Source of the DNA: Cytophagales bacterium
GTDB taxonomy: Bacteria > Bacteroidota > Bacteroidia > Cytophagales > Cytophagaceae
Direction: 5' to 3'
Assembly: GCA_004294225.1 (NCBI GenBank)
Contig: REBA01000009.1
Coordinates: 1 to 64,000 of the forward strand
DNA: 64,000 nucleotides
In this document: positions 54,054 through 63,480 of the stretch, piece after piece
How the letters are laid out: each line of letters starts with the position of its first letter
How positions within the stretch are numbered: the first letter of the stretch is position 1
Translations under genes and position numbers: made by a program
Notes under the pieces: model-generated
What the model saw: the letters and a program-made list of their open reading frames with translations, nothing else
The model's database searches: none
Told to the model about the DNA's origin: nothing

Positions 54054-56126
54054 CTAGGCTTCACTAGAGTAATATATGATGATAAATATTAAGGCAATGA
54101 AAGCAAATAGAAAAACGATATAATTTTGAAGTTTTCCCGATTGAATTGAACGAGCAATATAACCCGTTAACTTGGTTACACGAATGATTAAATTCAATAT
54201 TCCATCAATGATATAACGGTCTATCCAATGAAGTAAATGTGCAAAAATTACATTCACCACCGCAATAAAATTAATTAATCGATCTAAAATTCGGGAATCA
54301 ATTTTCGATATCCAATGAGATACAGTGAATCCACTCTTTACTAGGGTATGGTAGTATAGGGCATCCATGTTCCAGTCATTTCTTATAGATTTAATAAAAT
54401 TAGGAGTATTAGAATTTTTATGAATTTTAAAATATTCTAGATTGTTCAGTAATGCTTTTTTCCTATAAAGGGCAATTAATACACCAGATACAATTAATAA
54501 TAAAGGTATAATACTAAAATGAGTTGCCAATTGTCCGTTTCCTATCCATTGTAATAGCCATCCTTTACTTGCGTCTAAAGGGTTATAAGAATATACAATG
54601 AAGGAAGAAAATAGCGTAAGTAAAAGAAGTGGAATGTTGATTAACCAATGGTTTTCTTTAAGCTTGTTGAATATATTTTCTGCCTTGGGATCTATTTCTG
54701 CAAGACGGAATTTATTAAAGAAAATCAAAAATATTTGTCTAAACATATAGACTGTAGTAATCAGCAAAGTACTGTAGGCCAAAATGGGTATCATATAAAA
54801 AAATATTGCTCCATTTTTTGCATTAGCCTGAGCCCATTGCAAGGAAGTTTCTAATAAAATTTCTTTTGACAAAGCTCCAGAAAAAAGGGGAATTCCGATC
54901 AGTGCAAATGAAGAAAAAATAAATGCTATAAATGCTATAGGCATTTTTTTATAAAACCCTCCCATATACCTCATGTCTTGAGCATCAAAATCGTAGTAGT
55001 CGCCACTTAAAAAAAGGTCATGTTTGATATGATGCATTGCATGAATGATTGCTCCAACCGAAAGAAATAAGCATGCTTTGAAAAAAGCATGGGTAATAAG
55101 GTGAAAGAATGAAGGTAAATAGCTCTCGAATCCTATGCCCATAACCATGTACCCTAATTGAGAAATGGTAGAGTAGGCGAGTACTTTCTTAATATCATTT
55201 TGAAACAATGCTGGTACAGCTCCTATGAATGCAGTTGTGGCTCCTGTAAAAGCAATAAATATTTTTACTTCAGGGCTAAGTAGGAAATTAACTTTTATCA
55301 TTAAATATACGCCTGCTGCCACCATTGTAGCTGCGTGTATTAGGGCTGATACAGGGGTGGGACCTTCCATAGCATCTGGTAACCATATTTGTAAAGGGAA
55401 TTGAGCTGATTTCCCTACGCAAGCCGCAAAGAAACCTAATCCCGCTAAGCTAATCCATAGAGGGAGGGCATGATTTTGAAAACTGAGTGAAAAACCTTTT
55501 TTTATTTCTTCTATTTCAAAACTATGAAAGTTGATATAAATGATGAGTAGTGCAAGAAGAAATCCTATATCGCCTATTCTATTAAATAAAAAGGCTTTTT
55601 TACTCGCTTTTACAGCTGCTTCTTTGTCAAACCAGAATCCTATAAGCAAATAAGAAGAAAAGCCTACGAGCTCCCAGAACATGAAGGTGAGTAGTAGGTT
55701 ATTGCTAAGCACTATACCTATCATAGCAAAAGTAAAAATACCTAGATATGGAAAATACCTTTCATAATTGCGTTTCCCTTTCATGTATTCTATGGAATAT
55801 AAATGCACCAAAAAGGAGATGGTATTTACCATGATAAGCATCAAAATAGAAATATTATTGATTAAGAAGCTAATTCGAAAGCTATTGCTACCTAAGGAAA
55901 ACCAATCCATAGGAAATAGAAATTGTTGATTGGTTATAGAACTGAATTTTAAATCAAGCAATAGAATAACAGACAATAGAACATTGATTCCTAGGAATGC
56001 TGTGCCTAACCAATCTCCCTTTCTTGCAATTTTTTTTGCAAAAAATATTAAAATAAAAAATGAAATTAGTGGTAACACTAAATTCAAAGTAGCAATTATA
56101 AAAATGGTGTGATTCGATAAATTCAA
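54054..56126 (-). CDS. nuoL: NADH-quinone oxidoreductase subunit L
   Basis: Antiporter-like membrane subunit of complex I, 690 residues. Typical blocks are LYSIEYMKGKRNYERYFPYLGIFTFAMIGIVLSNNLLLTFMFWELVGFSSYLLIGFW, PLQIWLPDAMEGPTPVSALIHAATMVAAGVYLMIKV (the Lys and the His/Glu proton-path motif) and SHWISKIDSRILDRL near the long C-terminal lateral helix. It is the last gene of a five-gene nuo block (H, I, J, K, L). Confidence 0.97.
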   Translation of the reverse strand: MNLSNHTIFIIATLNLVLPLISFFILIFFAKKIARKGDWLGTAFLGINVLLSVILLLDLKFSSITNQQFLFPMDWFSLGSNSFRISFLINNISILMLIMVNTISFLVHLYSIEYMKGKRNYERYFPYLGIFTFAMIGIVLSNNLLLTFMFWELVGFSSYLLIGFWFDKEAAVKASKKAFLFNRIGDIGFLLALLIIYINFHSFEIEEIKKGFSLSFQNHALPLWISLAGLGFFAACVGKSAQFPLQIWLPDAMEGPTPVSALIHAATMVAAGVYLMIKVNFLLSPEVKIFIAFTGATTAFIGAVPALFQNDIKKVLAYSTISQLGYMVMGIGFESYLPSFFHLITHAFFKACLFLSVGAIIHAMHHIKHDLFLSGDYYDFDAQDMRYMGGFYKKMPIAFIAFIFSSFALIGIPLFSGALSKEILLETSLQWAQANAKNGAIFFYMIPILAYSTLLITTVYMFRQIFLIFFNKFRLAEIDPKAENIFNKLKENHWLINIPLLLLTLFSSFIVYSYNPLDASKGWLLQWIGNGQLATHFSIIPLLLIVSGVLIALYRKKALLNNLEYFKIHKNSNTPNFIKSIRNDWNMDALYYHTLVKSGFTVSHWISKIDSRILDRLINFIAVVNVIFAHLLHWIDRYIIDGILNLIIRVTKLTGYIARSIQSGKLQNYIVFLFAFIALIFIIIYYSSEA

Positions 56127-56158
56127 AATACTAATTCGGGTTTACTTAGGGTAGGTGT

Positions 56159-56470
56159 TTAGTTTTTATATTTATTTAGTTCATCTAGTTCTAAGGTATT
56201 AAAATGCTTGTAAATCAATACTACAAGGGCAAGAGCAATGGAGGCTTCAATTGCAGCTATTATCAGCACAAATAATGCTAATAGCTGACCTTGAATCATG
56301 CTAGTGTCTGACCTAGAAAATACCACTAAATTAATGTTACCTGCATTGAGCATTAGCTCTATTCCCATCAGTATTAGAATAATATTTTTTTTAGAAATCA
56401 CAATTGCCAGACCAATTGAAAACAAGAATGCTGCTAAAAATAGAAAATAGGTAGTAGGTATTTCATTCAT
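56159..56470 (-). CDS. nuoK: NADH-quinone oxidoreductase subunit K
   Basis: Complex I membrane subunit, 103 residues from ATG 56470, matching the family size; upstream ATGs at 56485 and 56515 would overlap nuoJ more deeply. Conserved Glu residues for proton transfer lie in LMGIELMLNAGNINLVVF and LIIAAIEASIALALVVLIY. Overlaps nuoJ by 8 bp. Confidence 0.96.
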   Translation of the reverse strand: MNEIPTTYFLFLAAFLFSIGLAIVISKKNIILILMGIELMLNAGNINLVVFSRSDTSMIQGQLLALFVLIIAAIEASIALALVVLIYKHFNTLELDELNKYKN

Positions 56471-56996
56471 GACTAGAATTTGCATGTATTGGTTTGTCTT
56501 GAAATTGAGCCGCAATCATAGCAGCTCCCATGAGAGCTACCATAAGTAATATTCCAATTAGTTCGAAAGCAATTAAATTTTGTGTCATTAGCAAGAAACC
56601 AATTTGGGAAATACTGCTGGAGGCAATAAGTTCTTGACGTTGGTTAATCAAAGATTCCGAATCGAGTTTAAATATTATTGTGATGAGCATAGTGAACACT
56701 AGCCCTATTATCAGTATTGAAGTAATACTTGTTCGGAAATTACTTATTGGCACTTGGTTAATATTGTTTCTTTGGGTCAGCATTATTCCAAAAAGGATTA
56801 GGATTAATATACCTCCTATGTATATCATGATTTGGGCAATTGCCAAAAAATCTGCACCAGCAAGGATAAATATACCAGATATAGAAAGCATGGTAATCAT
56901 TAATAAGAATGCACAATGAACTATGTTTTTCACAAAAAGTATTGCTCCTGAACTGGCTACGATGAAGAATGAAAATAGATAAAATAGTAGAATCAA
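56463..56996 (-). CDS. nuoJ: NADH-quinone oxidoreductase subunit J
   Basis: Complex I membrane subunit, 177 residues. Has five hydrophobic segments: first ILLFYLFSFFIVASSGAILF, then VHCAFLLMITMLSISGIFILAGADFLAIAQIMIYIGGILILILFGIMLT, the diagnostic region of NuoJ. Overlaps nuoK at its 3' end and starts 11 bp after nuoI. Confidence 0.96.
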   Translation of the reverse strand: MILLFYLFSFFIVASSGAILFVKNIVHCAFLLMITMLSISGIFILAGADFLAIAQIMIYIGGILILILFGIMLTQRNNINQVPISNFRTSITSILIIGLVFTMLITIIFKLDSESLINQRQELIASSSISQIGFLLMTQNLIAFELIGILLMVALMGAAMIAAQFQDKPIHANSSHE

Positions 56997-57007
56997 TGAA
57001 TTTAATT

Positions 57008-57943
57008 TTAATTGTTAATATTATCAGTACTGTTGCCTGTGTCTTTTCTTGGCAAAGGAGGTTTTATAATGGGTTTGAATATAGGCTTAGGTTTTGGAAT
57101 GTTATCTTCCTTAGGACTATCTTTTTGTTCTTTAGAGTTAGATTCAAGATTTGTGTTTTTTATCGAGAGAATATCGTTTTGCTGTATAGGCTCAGTTGTA
57201 GGCTGAGCGTTTGGTATTGTATTATTTTCAGAAATAGAACTATTGGTATTTTGCAAACCATCTGACTTAGGTTGTTGTGTACTATTATCTTTCTTTATAA
57301 TTGGTTTAAATGAAATCTTAGGTGTTGAGATATTATTAGAAGTTGTAGGTTCTGATTTTTCACTTTGTTGTTTGGCTTTAGATTCGGCTTTTAGTCTTTG
57401 GGCTTCTTCATAAATTTTTCTTTTCTCTTCCGCTTGAGCAGGTGATAAATCTGTAAAGTTGTAGATCATGTTTTTTATATCAAATTCGCTATAATCGAAT
57501 GCATTAGTCATTGTTAGGCATTCGGTAGGGCAAACAGTAGTGCATAAGCCGCAATAGCAACATTTAGCCATGTCTATATCAAAACGGGCTGCATAGATTC
57601 TTTTGGAAGAACCATCTGAGGTTTTTCCTATTTCTTCCGTAGATTTTATAGGCTCTATCTCTATGCAGTCTACTGGGCATATTTTAGCACACAAATCACA
57701 TACTATGCAATCTTCTATTTCATTGTGCAACCTATTTCTTCCATTATCTGGAATTGGGATAGCTTCGTGCGGATATTGAGTAGTGAATATGCCTGTGTTT
57801 TGTTTAAAATAATCTGGATGTTCTATACCCAAAGGGATTCTTTGCTTTTTTGCTTGAAAAAAGTGTCGATTGGTTAGTCTTATGCCAGTCCACAGAGATT
57901 TTGCGGTTTCAACAATGGTAGTATAGAAATTGGCAATACTCAT
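57008..57943 (-). CDS. nuoI: NADH-quinone oxidoreductase subunit I with long disordered tail
   Basis: Complex I peripheral-arm subunit with two [4Fe-4S] ferredoxin motifs: CIVCDLCAKICPVDCIEI and CCYCGLCTTVCPTECLTM, both complete. The core (about 1-190) has normal length. Residues about 190-311 are an extra Pro/Ser/Asn/Gln/Lys-rich low-complexity tail with repeats of the kind SFKPIIKKD and IFKPIIKPPLP, probably unstructured. Tail function unknown; it may aid assembly or anchoring. Confidence 0.95.
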   Translation of the reverse strand: MSIANFYTTIVETAKSLWTGIRLTNRHFFQAKKQRIPLGIEHPDYFKQNTGIFTTQYPHEAIPIPDNGRNRLHNEIEDCIVCDLCAKICPVDCIEIEPIKSTEEIGKTSDGSSKRIYAARFDIDMAKCCYCGLCTTVCPTECLTMTNAFDYSEFDIKNMIYNFTDLSPAQAEEKRKIYEEAQRLKAESKAKQQSEKSEPTTSNNISTPKISFKPIIKKDNSTQQPKSDGLQNTNSSISENNTIPNAQPTTEPIQQNDILSIKNTNLESNSKEQKDSPKEDNIPKPKPIFKPIIKPPLPRKDTGNSTDNINN

Positions 57944-57960
57944 TTTCTTAATTCAATAAT

Positions 57961-59064
57961 TTAAATCATCATTAATCTCCATATTGATGCAATAAAAACA
58001 ATACCCAGTGCTATTGGAGTTAATATCTTCCAGCATAGATGCATCAATTGATCCACCCTTAATCTAGGGTATGTCCACCTAATCAGCATTTGTAAATAAA
58101 CTATTAAAAGAGTCTTAATCAACAACCAAGAAAACCCAACTATATTACCTAGAAATGTGCCAGGGCTTCCCGAGGTCCAATTGGCAAGGGCTAAAGAACC
58201 TATGTTTGGAAATGGTGTGTTCCAGCTTCCTAGAAATAATATTGCTCCCATAAATGCTACCAAAAGCATCATGGCATATTCTGCTAACATAAATAAACCC
58301 CACCTAAAACCTGAATATTCGGTATGGTACCCACCTACTAGTTCTGATTCGGCTTCAGGCAAATCAAAAGGTGCTCTATTGGCTTCTGCTAATGAAGCTA
58401 TGAAAAAAATAATAAATGACACCATAAGCAGAGGAAATCTGAAAATGTTCCAAGTAAATATGCCTCCTATTTGAGTTGTATCTATATTCAAAGCTTTAAT
58501 TCCGAACAGATAATTAGCCTCTAGATTTGATGTAGCATTCCAGTTAATCCATATCCCTTGTTGATAACTAATTTCTTGTAAATCTAAGGTCTGACATATC
58601 ATTACTACACTTAATACTGATAATGTGAGTGGAATTTCGTAGGAAATGATTTGTGCTACTGCTCTTATTGCTCCTATAATTGCAAATTTGTTGTTAGAGC
58701 CCCAGCCTGCCATAAGCAAACCCACTACATCTAAGGAAATAATGGTAAGCATATAAAAAACTCCTACTTTGGCAGAACTGCCAATAATATCAGGACTTAT
58801 AGGTAATACTGCATATCCAGCAAATATTGAGGTGAATATTATAATTGGAGCAATTAAAAAAAGTGGCTTATCTGCTTTAGTAGGTAAAATGTCTTCTTTC
58901 TGAAGCATTTTTAATAAATCTGCAATAGTTTGAAAAATTCCATAATACCCAATTTCCATAGGTCCATAACGGTCTTGTACAAAAGCTGAAATTTTTCGTT
59001 CTGCCCATACCCCAATCACCACAAATAATAAAATAGATGGTAGGATTATTAGTAATGCAATCAT
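57961..59064 (-). CDS. nuoH: NADH-quinone oxidoreductase subunit H
   Basis: Complex I subunit that joins the peripheral and membrane arms and forms the quinone chamber. Of 367 residues, the signatures are GVWAERKISAFVQDRYGPME, LFLIAPIIIFTSIFAGYAVLPI, and EANRAPFDLPEAESELVGGYHTEYSGFRWGLFMLAEY. First gene of this nuo block; 172 bp of apparent regulatory DNA precede it, with a palindrome at 59131-59155. nuoA-G are not adjacent here. Confidence 0.97.
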   Translation of the reverse strand: MIALLIILPSILLFVVIGVWAERKISAFVQDRYGPMEIGYYGIFQTIADLLKMLQKEDILPTKADKPLFLIAPIIIFTSIFAGYAVLPISPDIIGSSAKVGVFYMLTIISLDVVGLLMAGWGSNNKFAIIGAIRAVAQIISYEIPLTLSVLSVVMICQTLDLQEISYQQGIWINWNATSNLEANYLFGIKALNIDTTQIGGIFTWNIFRFPLLMVSFIIFFIASLAEANRAPFDLPEAESELVGGYHTEYSGFRWGLFMLAEYAMMLLVAFMGAILFLGSWNTPFPNIGSLALANWTSGSPGTFLGNIVGFSWLLIKTLLIVYLQMLIRWTYPRLRVDQLMHLCWKILTPIALGIVFIASIWRLMMI

Positions 59065-59130
59065 TTAAAATACCCAATAAGTACTCTAAATTACAACAAT
59101 CTTTTTATTTAAACACTACATTCTTTTACC

Positions 59131-59155
59131 ATTTGCATATAGAGTATATGCGAAT
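59131..59155. promoter_or_regulatory. Palindrome upstream of nuoH
   Basis: ATTTGCATATA-GAG-TATATGCGAAT: 11-bp arms with one T:G wobble and a 3-nt loop, 67 bp before the nuoH ATG. Likely an operator or a leader hairpin. No -7/-33 promoter pair is clear. Confidence 0.4.
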
Positions 59156-59236
59156 GAAGCTTTGTAATGAAAGTGTTTTATAAGATAAGGTAGAGGTAAT
59201 TGAAAAAAATATAATAATAAATAACCTATTAACTAT

Positions 59237-59464
59237 TTATATTTTTTGAGTTTTTAAAATCCTACTTCTGATTTTTTTTGGTACAAACTTTCTAATTATT
59301 TTATAGTGAATACTACTATAAGTAGATGCACACCAGTCAATTAATATAAATCTTTTATGAGGTAGTAGAGATTGAAGTGCTTTGAAAAGTTCTTTTTCAA
59401 ATATCTCTTGATTAAAACTTACTTTTGTAAGTATTAATTTGTTGTATTCTAAAGAATCTGTCAT
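59237..59464 (-). CDS. Conserved small hypothetical protein
   Basis: A 75-residue cytosolic protein from ATG 59464 (the ATG at 59488 is also possible). Core: LTKVSFNQEIFEKELFKALQSLLPHKRFILIDWC. The pattern V-S-F-x3-L/I-F-x-K-E-L-x-K-A occurs in a small Bacteroidota group that I recall without a function. It lies divergent-like upstream of the nuo block with no clear operon partner. Confidence 0.55.
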   Translation of the reverse strand: MTDSLEYNKLILTKVSFNQEIFEKELFKALQSLLPHKRFILIDWCASTYSSIHYKIIRKFVPKKIRSRILKTQKI

Positions 59465-59728
59465 TTTATAAATTTTAAAGTTTAACAAAATTTCATCAGA
59501 ATTGTTTTATAAATTTTTTTAATAATAAAAAGATTATGATGATATTAAAAGTAACAGTTTCTTCATGTGATTGATTTATTTAAATTTAATATAAATAACA
59601 AATATTGAAATAACAAAATTAATTAGTGAAATTTTTATATTGTGAATAAATATTTTTCTTTTAAGCTTTTTATTGGTATTAAAGATAATGAAGTGCTTTA
59701 TCAGAGTAGGATTAACGCTAACTGATGC

Positions 59729-59755
59729 AAAAAATTGTTTGCTTAGCAAGGCAAA
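59729..59755 (-). terminator. Weak candidate terminator after the MmcQ/YjbR gene
   Basis: On the minus strand, TTTGC-N8-GCAAA is followed by CAATTTTTT, directly after the MmcQ/YjbR stop at 59760. The stem has only 5 bp. The rest of the 59489-59759 stretch shows no gene or motif I can support. Confidence 0.3.
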
Positions 59756-59759
59756 TGGC

Positions 59760-60110
59760 TTAGGAGCTTATGGTTTGTTGTTCTTTTTTAGTAAGACTTT
59801 TAAAAACTAATTCATAGGAATGATCAATTAGTTGATAAATGAGTGCATTGTTGACATCTTGGTGCAGATATATTGTATTCCAATGCTTTTTGTTCATATG
59901 ATATCCTGGTTTTACAGCATTAAAAGTATTTCTGAGTTCTATTGCTTTTTCAGGATCGCATTTTAGGTTGATAAAATCAAAACTATCAATTCCTGAGAGG
60001 GAAAATACTTTAGTGCCTACTTTAAATACTAGAGTATCATCACCAAATGGCAAAGATTCGGTTACTCCTTTTTTAGACAAACAATATTTTCTGTAGGATT
60101 CTATATCCAT
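59760..60110 (-). CDS. MmcQ/YjbR family protein
   Basis: A 116-residue protein of the MmcQ/YjbR family: MDIESYRKYCLSKKGVTESLPFGDDTLVFKVGTKVF, then FINLKCDPEKAIELRNTF and PGYHMNKKHWNTIYL. Some members bind DNA, but the role is not settled. It is 10 bp downstream of the DUF6728 gene, so the two are likely cotranscribed. Confidence 0.92.
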   Translation of the reverse strand: MDIESYRKYCLSKKGVTESLPFGDDTLVFKVGTKVFSLSGIDSFDFINLKCDPEKAIELRNTFNAVKPGYHMNKKHWNTIYLHQDVNNALIYQLIDHSYELVFKSLTKKEQQTISS

Positions 60111-60120
60111 AGGAAAATAA

Positions 60121-60297
60121 TTATCTAAATATTGCCCTGAAAATCATTACAGATAAGCAAAAAAGAAACATCAGTATGGATATTTTATTTACCCCATGCA
60201 TCATTTTTAGGTTGATATTAGTAGGTCTGTTAGGATCTTTTTTTCGGAAGTAATAGGTCAATACTTCTTTGAAGTTAAAATATTCTTTTACTTGCAT
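60121..60297 (-). CDS. DUF6728 family small membrane protein
   Basis: A 58-residue reading frame. The N-terminal half is MQVKEYFNFKEVLTYYFRKK followed by DPNRPTNINLKMMHG, and the C-terminal half is a single membrane helix (NKISILMFLFCLSVMIFRAI) ending in Arg. The whole sequence matches my memory of DUF6728 of Bacteroidota. Function unknown. It lies between the MmcQ/YjbR gene (10 bp) and the 169-residue gene (42 bp) on the same strand, and is short enough to be missed by routine calling. Confidence 0.75.
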   Translation of the reverse strand: MQVKEYFNFKEVLTYYFRKKDPNRPTNINLKMMHGVNKISILMFLFCLSVMIFRAIFR

Positions 60298-60339
60298 ATT
60301 TTTATCTTTTAATAAAGAACCAATTTATTCTAATAATGT

Positions 60340-60849
60340 TCAAAAATCAAAATACTGAGGCTTAAAAAATTTAGTTTTATTCAATAAAGCTTCTACTTTT
60401 TGTTGATAATCAAATTGAAGGTCTTCGTGAAGTTTTAAAATAGTGGTATTTATTTTTTTGAATTGGTTATCTATAATATTATTGATAACAGCACTTTTAT
60501 TGAGGTTTAGGCCTGAATCATGGGCTGCTTCTATAAAGTGCAGAAGCAATTCGATTTCCACTGTAGGTTTTTCTGCAAACCGGATTAATTTTCTTGTTTC
60601 TTTTAGTGTTTTTCTGAGCGTTTTTTTTGCTAGATATTGATTGATAGAGATTTCTCTTAGAGAAGATTCAATGGTAGATTTCGAATTCTCTACAAATAAA
60701 TTGATGTTATTGATATCGAATAAAAGAAATGACAACAGTTCTTTGTTGTTCTTGTTGTTCTTTGTCAATTTAAGGCAAAGTTCAATAATCTCTGATTTTT
60801 CTTTGTTTTGGAGCTCTGTTTTTAGTTCTTTTAAAGAATTCGCTTTCAC
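60340..60849 (-). CDS. Helical cytosolic protein next to clpX
   Basis: A 169-residue protein without signal or membrane segment, rich in predicted helix and Lys/Glu. It begins MKANSLKELKTELQNKEKSEIIELCLKLTKNNKNNKELLSFLLF and later has KLIRFAEKPTVEIELLLHFIEAAHDSGL. No family is identified. It starts 4 bp downstream of the clpX stop and is probably cotranscribed with clpX, suggesting a link to proteostasis (inference only). Confidence 0.75.
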   Translation of the reverse strand: MKANSLKELKTELQNKEKSEIIELCLKLTKNNKNNKELLSFLLFDINNINLFVENSKSTIESSLREISINQYLAKKTLRKTLKETRKLIRFAEKPTVEIELLLHFIEAAHDSGLNLNKSAVINNIIDNQFKKINTTILKLHEDLQFDYQQKVEALLNKTKFFKPQYFDF

Positions 60850-60853
60850 TGTA

Positions 60854-62086
60854 TCATGCTACTTTTAGTTTATTGTATTTTGAGCGTTCTATTTTCTCTT
60901 CGGCATATTCTTTTGTAACAATAAATTCATTAGTATCACTTGAAGAGGGCAGCTCAAACATTGCATCTGTCATAATAGCTTCACATATTGAACGTAGTCC
61001 TCTAGCACCTAATTTGTAGGTATTTGCTTTACTTACAATGTAATCTAGAGCATCATCTTCAAATTCTAACTCAATACCTTCCATTTTGAAAAGTTTTTTG
61101 TATTGTTTTATGATGGCATTTTTAGGTGTTTGTAGGATTGATTTTAGCGTTTCTAAGGTAAGTGGTTCTAAATAGGTTACAACAGGAAGTCTGCCTATTA
61201 ACTCTGGAATAAGACCAAAGCTTTTTAAATCTTGAGAACCTACATATTGAAGTAAATTGTCGCTTTGAATGTCAAATTTCTCAACATCATTGCTTGAAAA
61301 TCCTAATGGCTGCTTGTTCAAACGGCTAGCAATATTCCTAGATATTCCATCAAATGCACCACCACAGATGAATAATATATTCTCTGTGTTTAGGGCAATC
61401 ATTTTTTGATCAGGGTGTTTCCTTCCACCTTGAGGTGGCACATTGGCTACCGAACCTTCGAGTAGTTTCAATAAAGCTTGTTGAACACCTTCTCCGCTAA
61501 CATCTCTTGTAATTGATGGATTATCGCTTTTTCTTGCTATTTTATCAATTTCGTCAATATATACTATGCCTCTCTCAGCAGCTTCTACATCATAGTTGGC
61601 AGCCTGCAAGAGGCGTGATAAAATGCTTTCAACATCTTCGCCAACGTATCCAGCTTCTGTAAGCACAGTGGCATCTGCAATACAGAAGGGTACTTGAAGT
61701 ATTTTTGCTAAGGTTCTTGCAAGATAGGTTTTCCCTGTTCCTGTTTCCCCAACCATTATTATGTTAGATTTTTCTATTGTTACTTCGCTATCTATTTCTT
61801 TTTGAGATAGTCTTTTGTAATGGTTATATACTGCTACAGACAGCACTTTTTTGGCATCGTCTTGTCCTACCACATATTGATCTAAGTGTTTTTTTATTTC
61901 TATCGGTTTAATAAGATTAAATTTAGCACTAAGTTTCTTTTTCAGTGCTAATTTTAAATTCTCTTCGTTTAATATACCATACGATTGCTCAATACAATAA
62001 TTGCAAATATGGGCATTGATACCAGATATCATTAATGAAACCTCTTTCTTTGATCTATTGCAAAAAGAACAGTGGATTAGTGCCAT
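60854..62086 (-). CDS. clpX: ATP-dependent Clp protease ATPase subunit ClpX
   Basis: AAA+ unfoldase that feeds substrates to ClpP. Of 410 residues: N-terminal zinc-binding domain with [11 protein letters not shown] and AHICNYC; Walker [18 protein letters not shown]; pore region [30 protein letters not shown]; Walker [12 protein letters not shown]; and [28 protein letters not shown]. clpP is not in the window. Upstream of the helical protein gene; 126 bp from ilvE. Confidence 0.97.
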   Translation of the reverse strand: MALIHCSFCNRSKKEVSLMISGINAHICNYCIEQSYGILNEENLKLALKKKLSAKFNLIKPIEIKKHLDQYVVGQDDAKKVLSVAVYNHYKRLSQKEIDSEVTIEKSNIIMVGETGTGKTYLARTLAKILQVPFCIADATVLTEAGYVGEDVESILSRLLQAANYDVEAAERGIVYIDEIDKIARKSDNPSITRDVSGEGVQQALLKLLEGSVANVPPQGGRKHPDQKMIALNTENILFICGGAFDGISRNIASRLNKQPLGFSSNDVEKFDIQSDNLLQYVGSQDLKSFGLIPELIGRLPVVTYLEPLTLETLKSILQTPKNAIIKQYKKLFKMEGIELEFEDDALDYIVSKANTYKLGARGLRSICEAIMTDAMFELPSSSDTNEFIVTKEYAEEKIERSKYNKLKVA

Positions 62087-62212
62087 GATTTATAAAGTTA
62101 ATATTTTCTTTTTGTGAAAGAAGAGTATAAGGGTGAATTGAATTAATTAATAGCATACATAAATTTAGTATTGAATATGCTAATGAATAGGAACTAATTG
62201 GTGAGGTAGAAA

Positions 62213-63271
62213 TTAAAGTTGGATTTTATACACCCAATTAAATCTATCTTCTGTTTTACCCAACCTAATATCAGAAAGCTCTTGAGCAATTTTGGTAGAG
62301 AGCGTTCTAGTAGAAATTTCAGGAAGAGCGATTTCATTACCGTTATAACTTATTGCTGAAATATGGGTAATAGTTGCAGCAGTACCAGTACCGAAAGCAT
62401 CTTTTAAACTACCATTGTTATGGGCTTCAATGATTTCATCTATACTGATCTTTCTTTCTTCTACTTTTACGCCCCATTCTTTAGCAATTGTAATGATAGA
62501 ATCTCTAGTAACTCCAGATAGGATAGAACTACTCAATGCAGGAGTAACTAATGTATCGTTAATTAAAAACATAGCATTCATTGTTCCTGATTCTTCAATG
62601 TACTTGTGCTCTTTGGCATCTGTCCATAAAATTTGTTGATACCCTTTCTCAGCTGCCAACTTAGCTGGAAGAAGAGATGCAGCATAGTTTCCTCCTGCTT
62701 TTGCAAATCCTATTCCTCCATCGGCAGCTCTTACATATTTGTTTTCTACTATTACTTTTACTGTTCCAGAGTAATATTTAGCTACAGGCGAGGTAAAGAT
62801 GATAAATTTATAGTTGCTAGAGGGTTTTACTCTAATAAACTCATCAGAGGCATATAACATAGGACGTATGTATAAGGAACAACCTTCCATATCTGGCACC
62901 CATTGATGATCTATTGAAATGAGTTGATGCAAACCCTCCATAAATAACTCTTCGCTAATTTGAGGCATACATAACCTTTCTGCAGATTTATTCATCCTGC
63001 GACAATGGGCTTGAGGGCGAAATACAAGAATTTCATTATTATTTCCTCTAAAGGCTTTTAAACCTTCAAATATTGTTTGTCCATAATGTAAGGCAGCCGT
63101 AGCAGGACTCATAGATAAGTTCTGAAATGGCAAAATAAGTGGATTTTTCCATTCCTCATCTTTGAAATCGACTGTGAACATATGATCGGAGTAGACCGCA
63201 CCAAATTCAAGGTGCTCAAAGTCTGTGCTAGCTAATCTTGATGATTTGCTTTTTTCGATTTCAATCTTCAT
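62213..63271 (-). CDS. ilvE: Branched-chain amino acid aminotransferase
   Basis: PLP enzyme that moves amino groups between glutamate and leucine, isoleucine or valine. Of 352 residues counted from ATG 63271, the signatures are LHYGQTIFEGLKAFRG, FRPQAHCRRMNKSAERLCMP, and the lysine region FAKAGGNYAASLLPAKLAAEKGYQQILWTDAKEHKYIEESGTMN. It is of the class IV long-chain type. It is monocistronic, with clpX downstream on the same strand. Confidence 0.96.
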   Translation of the reverse strand: MKIEIEKSKSSRLASTDFEHLEFGAVYSDHMFTVDFKDEEWKNPLILPFQNLSMSPATAALHYGQTIFEGLKAFRGNNNEILVFRPQAHCRRMNKSAERLCMPQISEELFMEGLHQLISIDHQWVPDMEGCSLYIRPMLYASDEFIRVKPSSNYKFIIFTSPVAKYYSGTVKVIVENKYVRAADGGIGFAKAGGNYAASLLPAKLAAEKGYQQILWTDAKEHKYIEESGTMNAMFLINDTLVTPALSSSILSGVTRDSIITIAKEWGVKVEERKISIDEIIEAHNNGSLKDAFGTGTAATITHISAISYNGNEIALPEISTRTLSTKIAQELSDIRLGKTEDRFNWVYKIQL

Positions 63272-63480
63272 AGTGCTACTTATCATAATCGGGATAGTTT
63301 AGAAGAGTAAAATTACTTAATAGATTTTATCATTTCAAATACATTTTAGATTTAAAACGATTATGAACAATTGAATGTTTATAATTCTGTTAAAATAAAT
63401 ATTCATCTTAATTGATGTTTAAACATTTATTCCTTATTTTTATTTAAAATATAATATTTAATCATGTAATCTTTATAAAA

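Noticed and set aside
59690-59811. 37-residue plus-strand frame at the 3' end of the MmcQ/YjbR gene
   Set aside because: Mostly antisense to a conserved gene, no SD or promoter, and no recognisable domain.
62151-62182. TAGCATA / TATGCTA inverted repeat between ilvE and clpX
   Set aside because: Only 7-bp arms with an 18-nt loop in A/T-rich DNA; could occur by chance.
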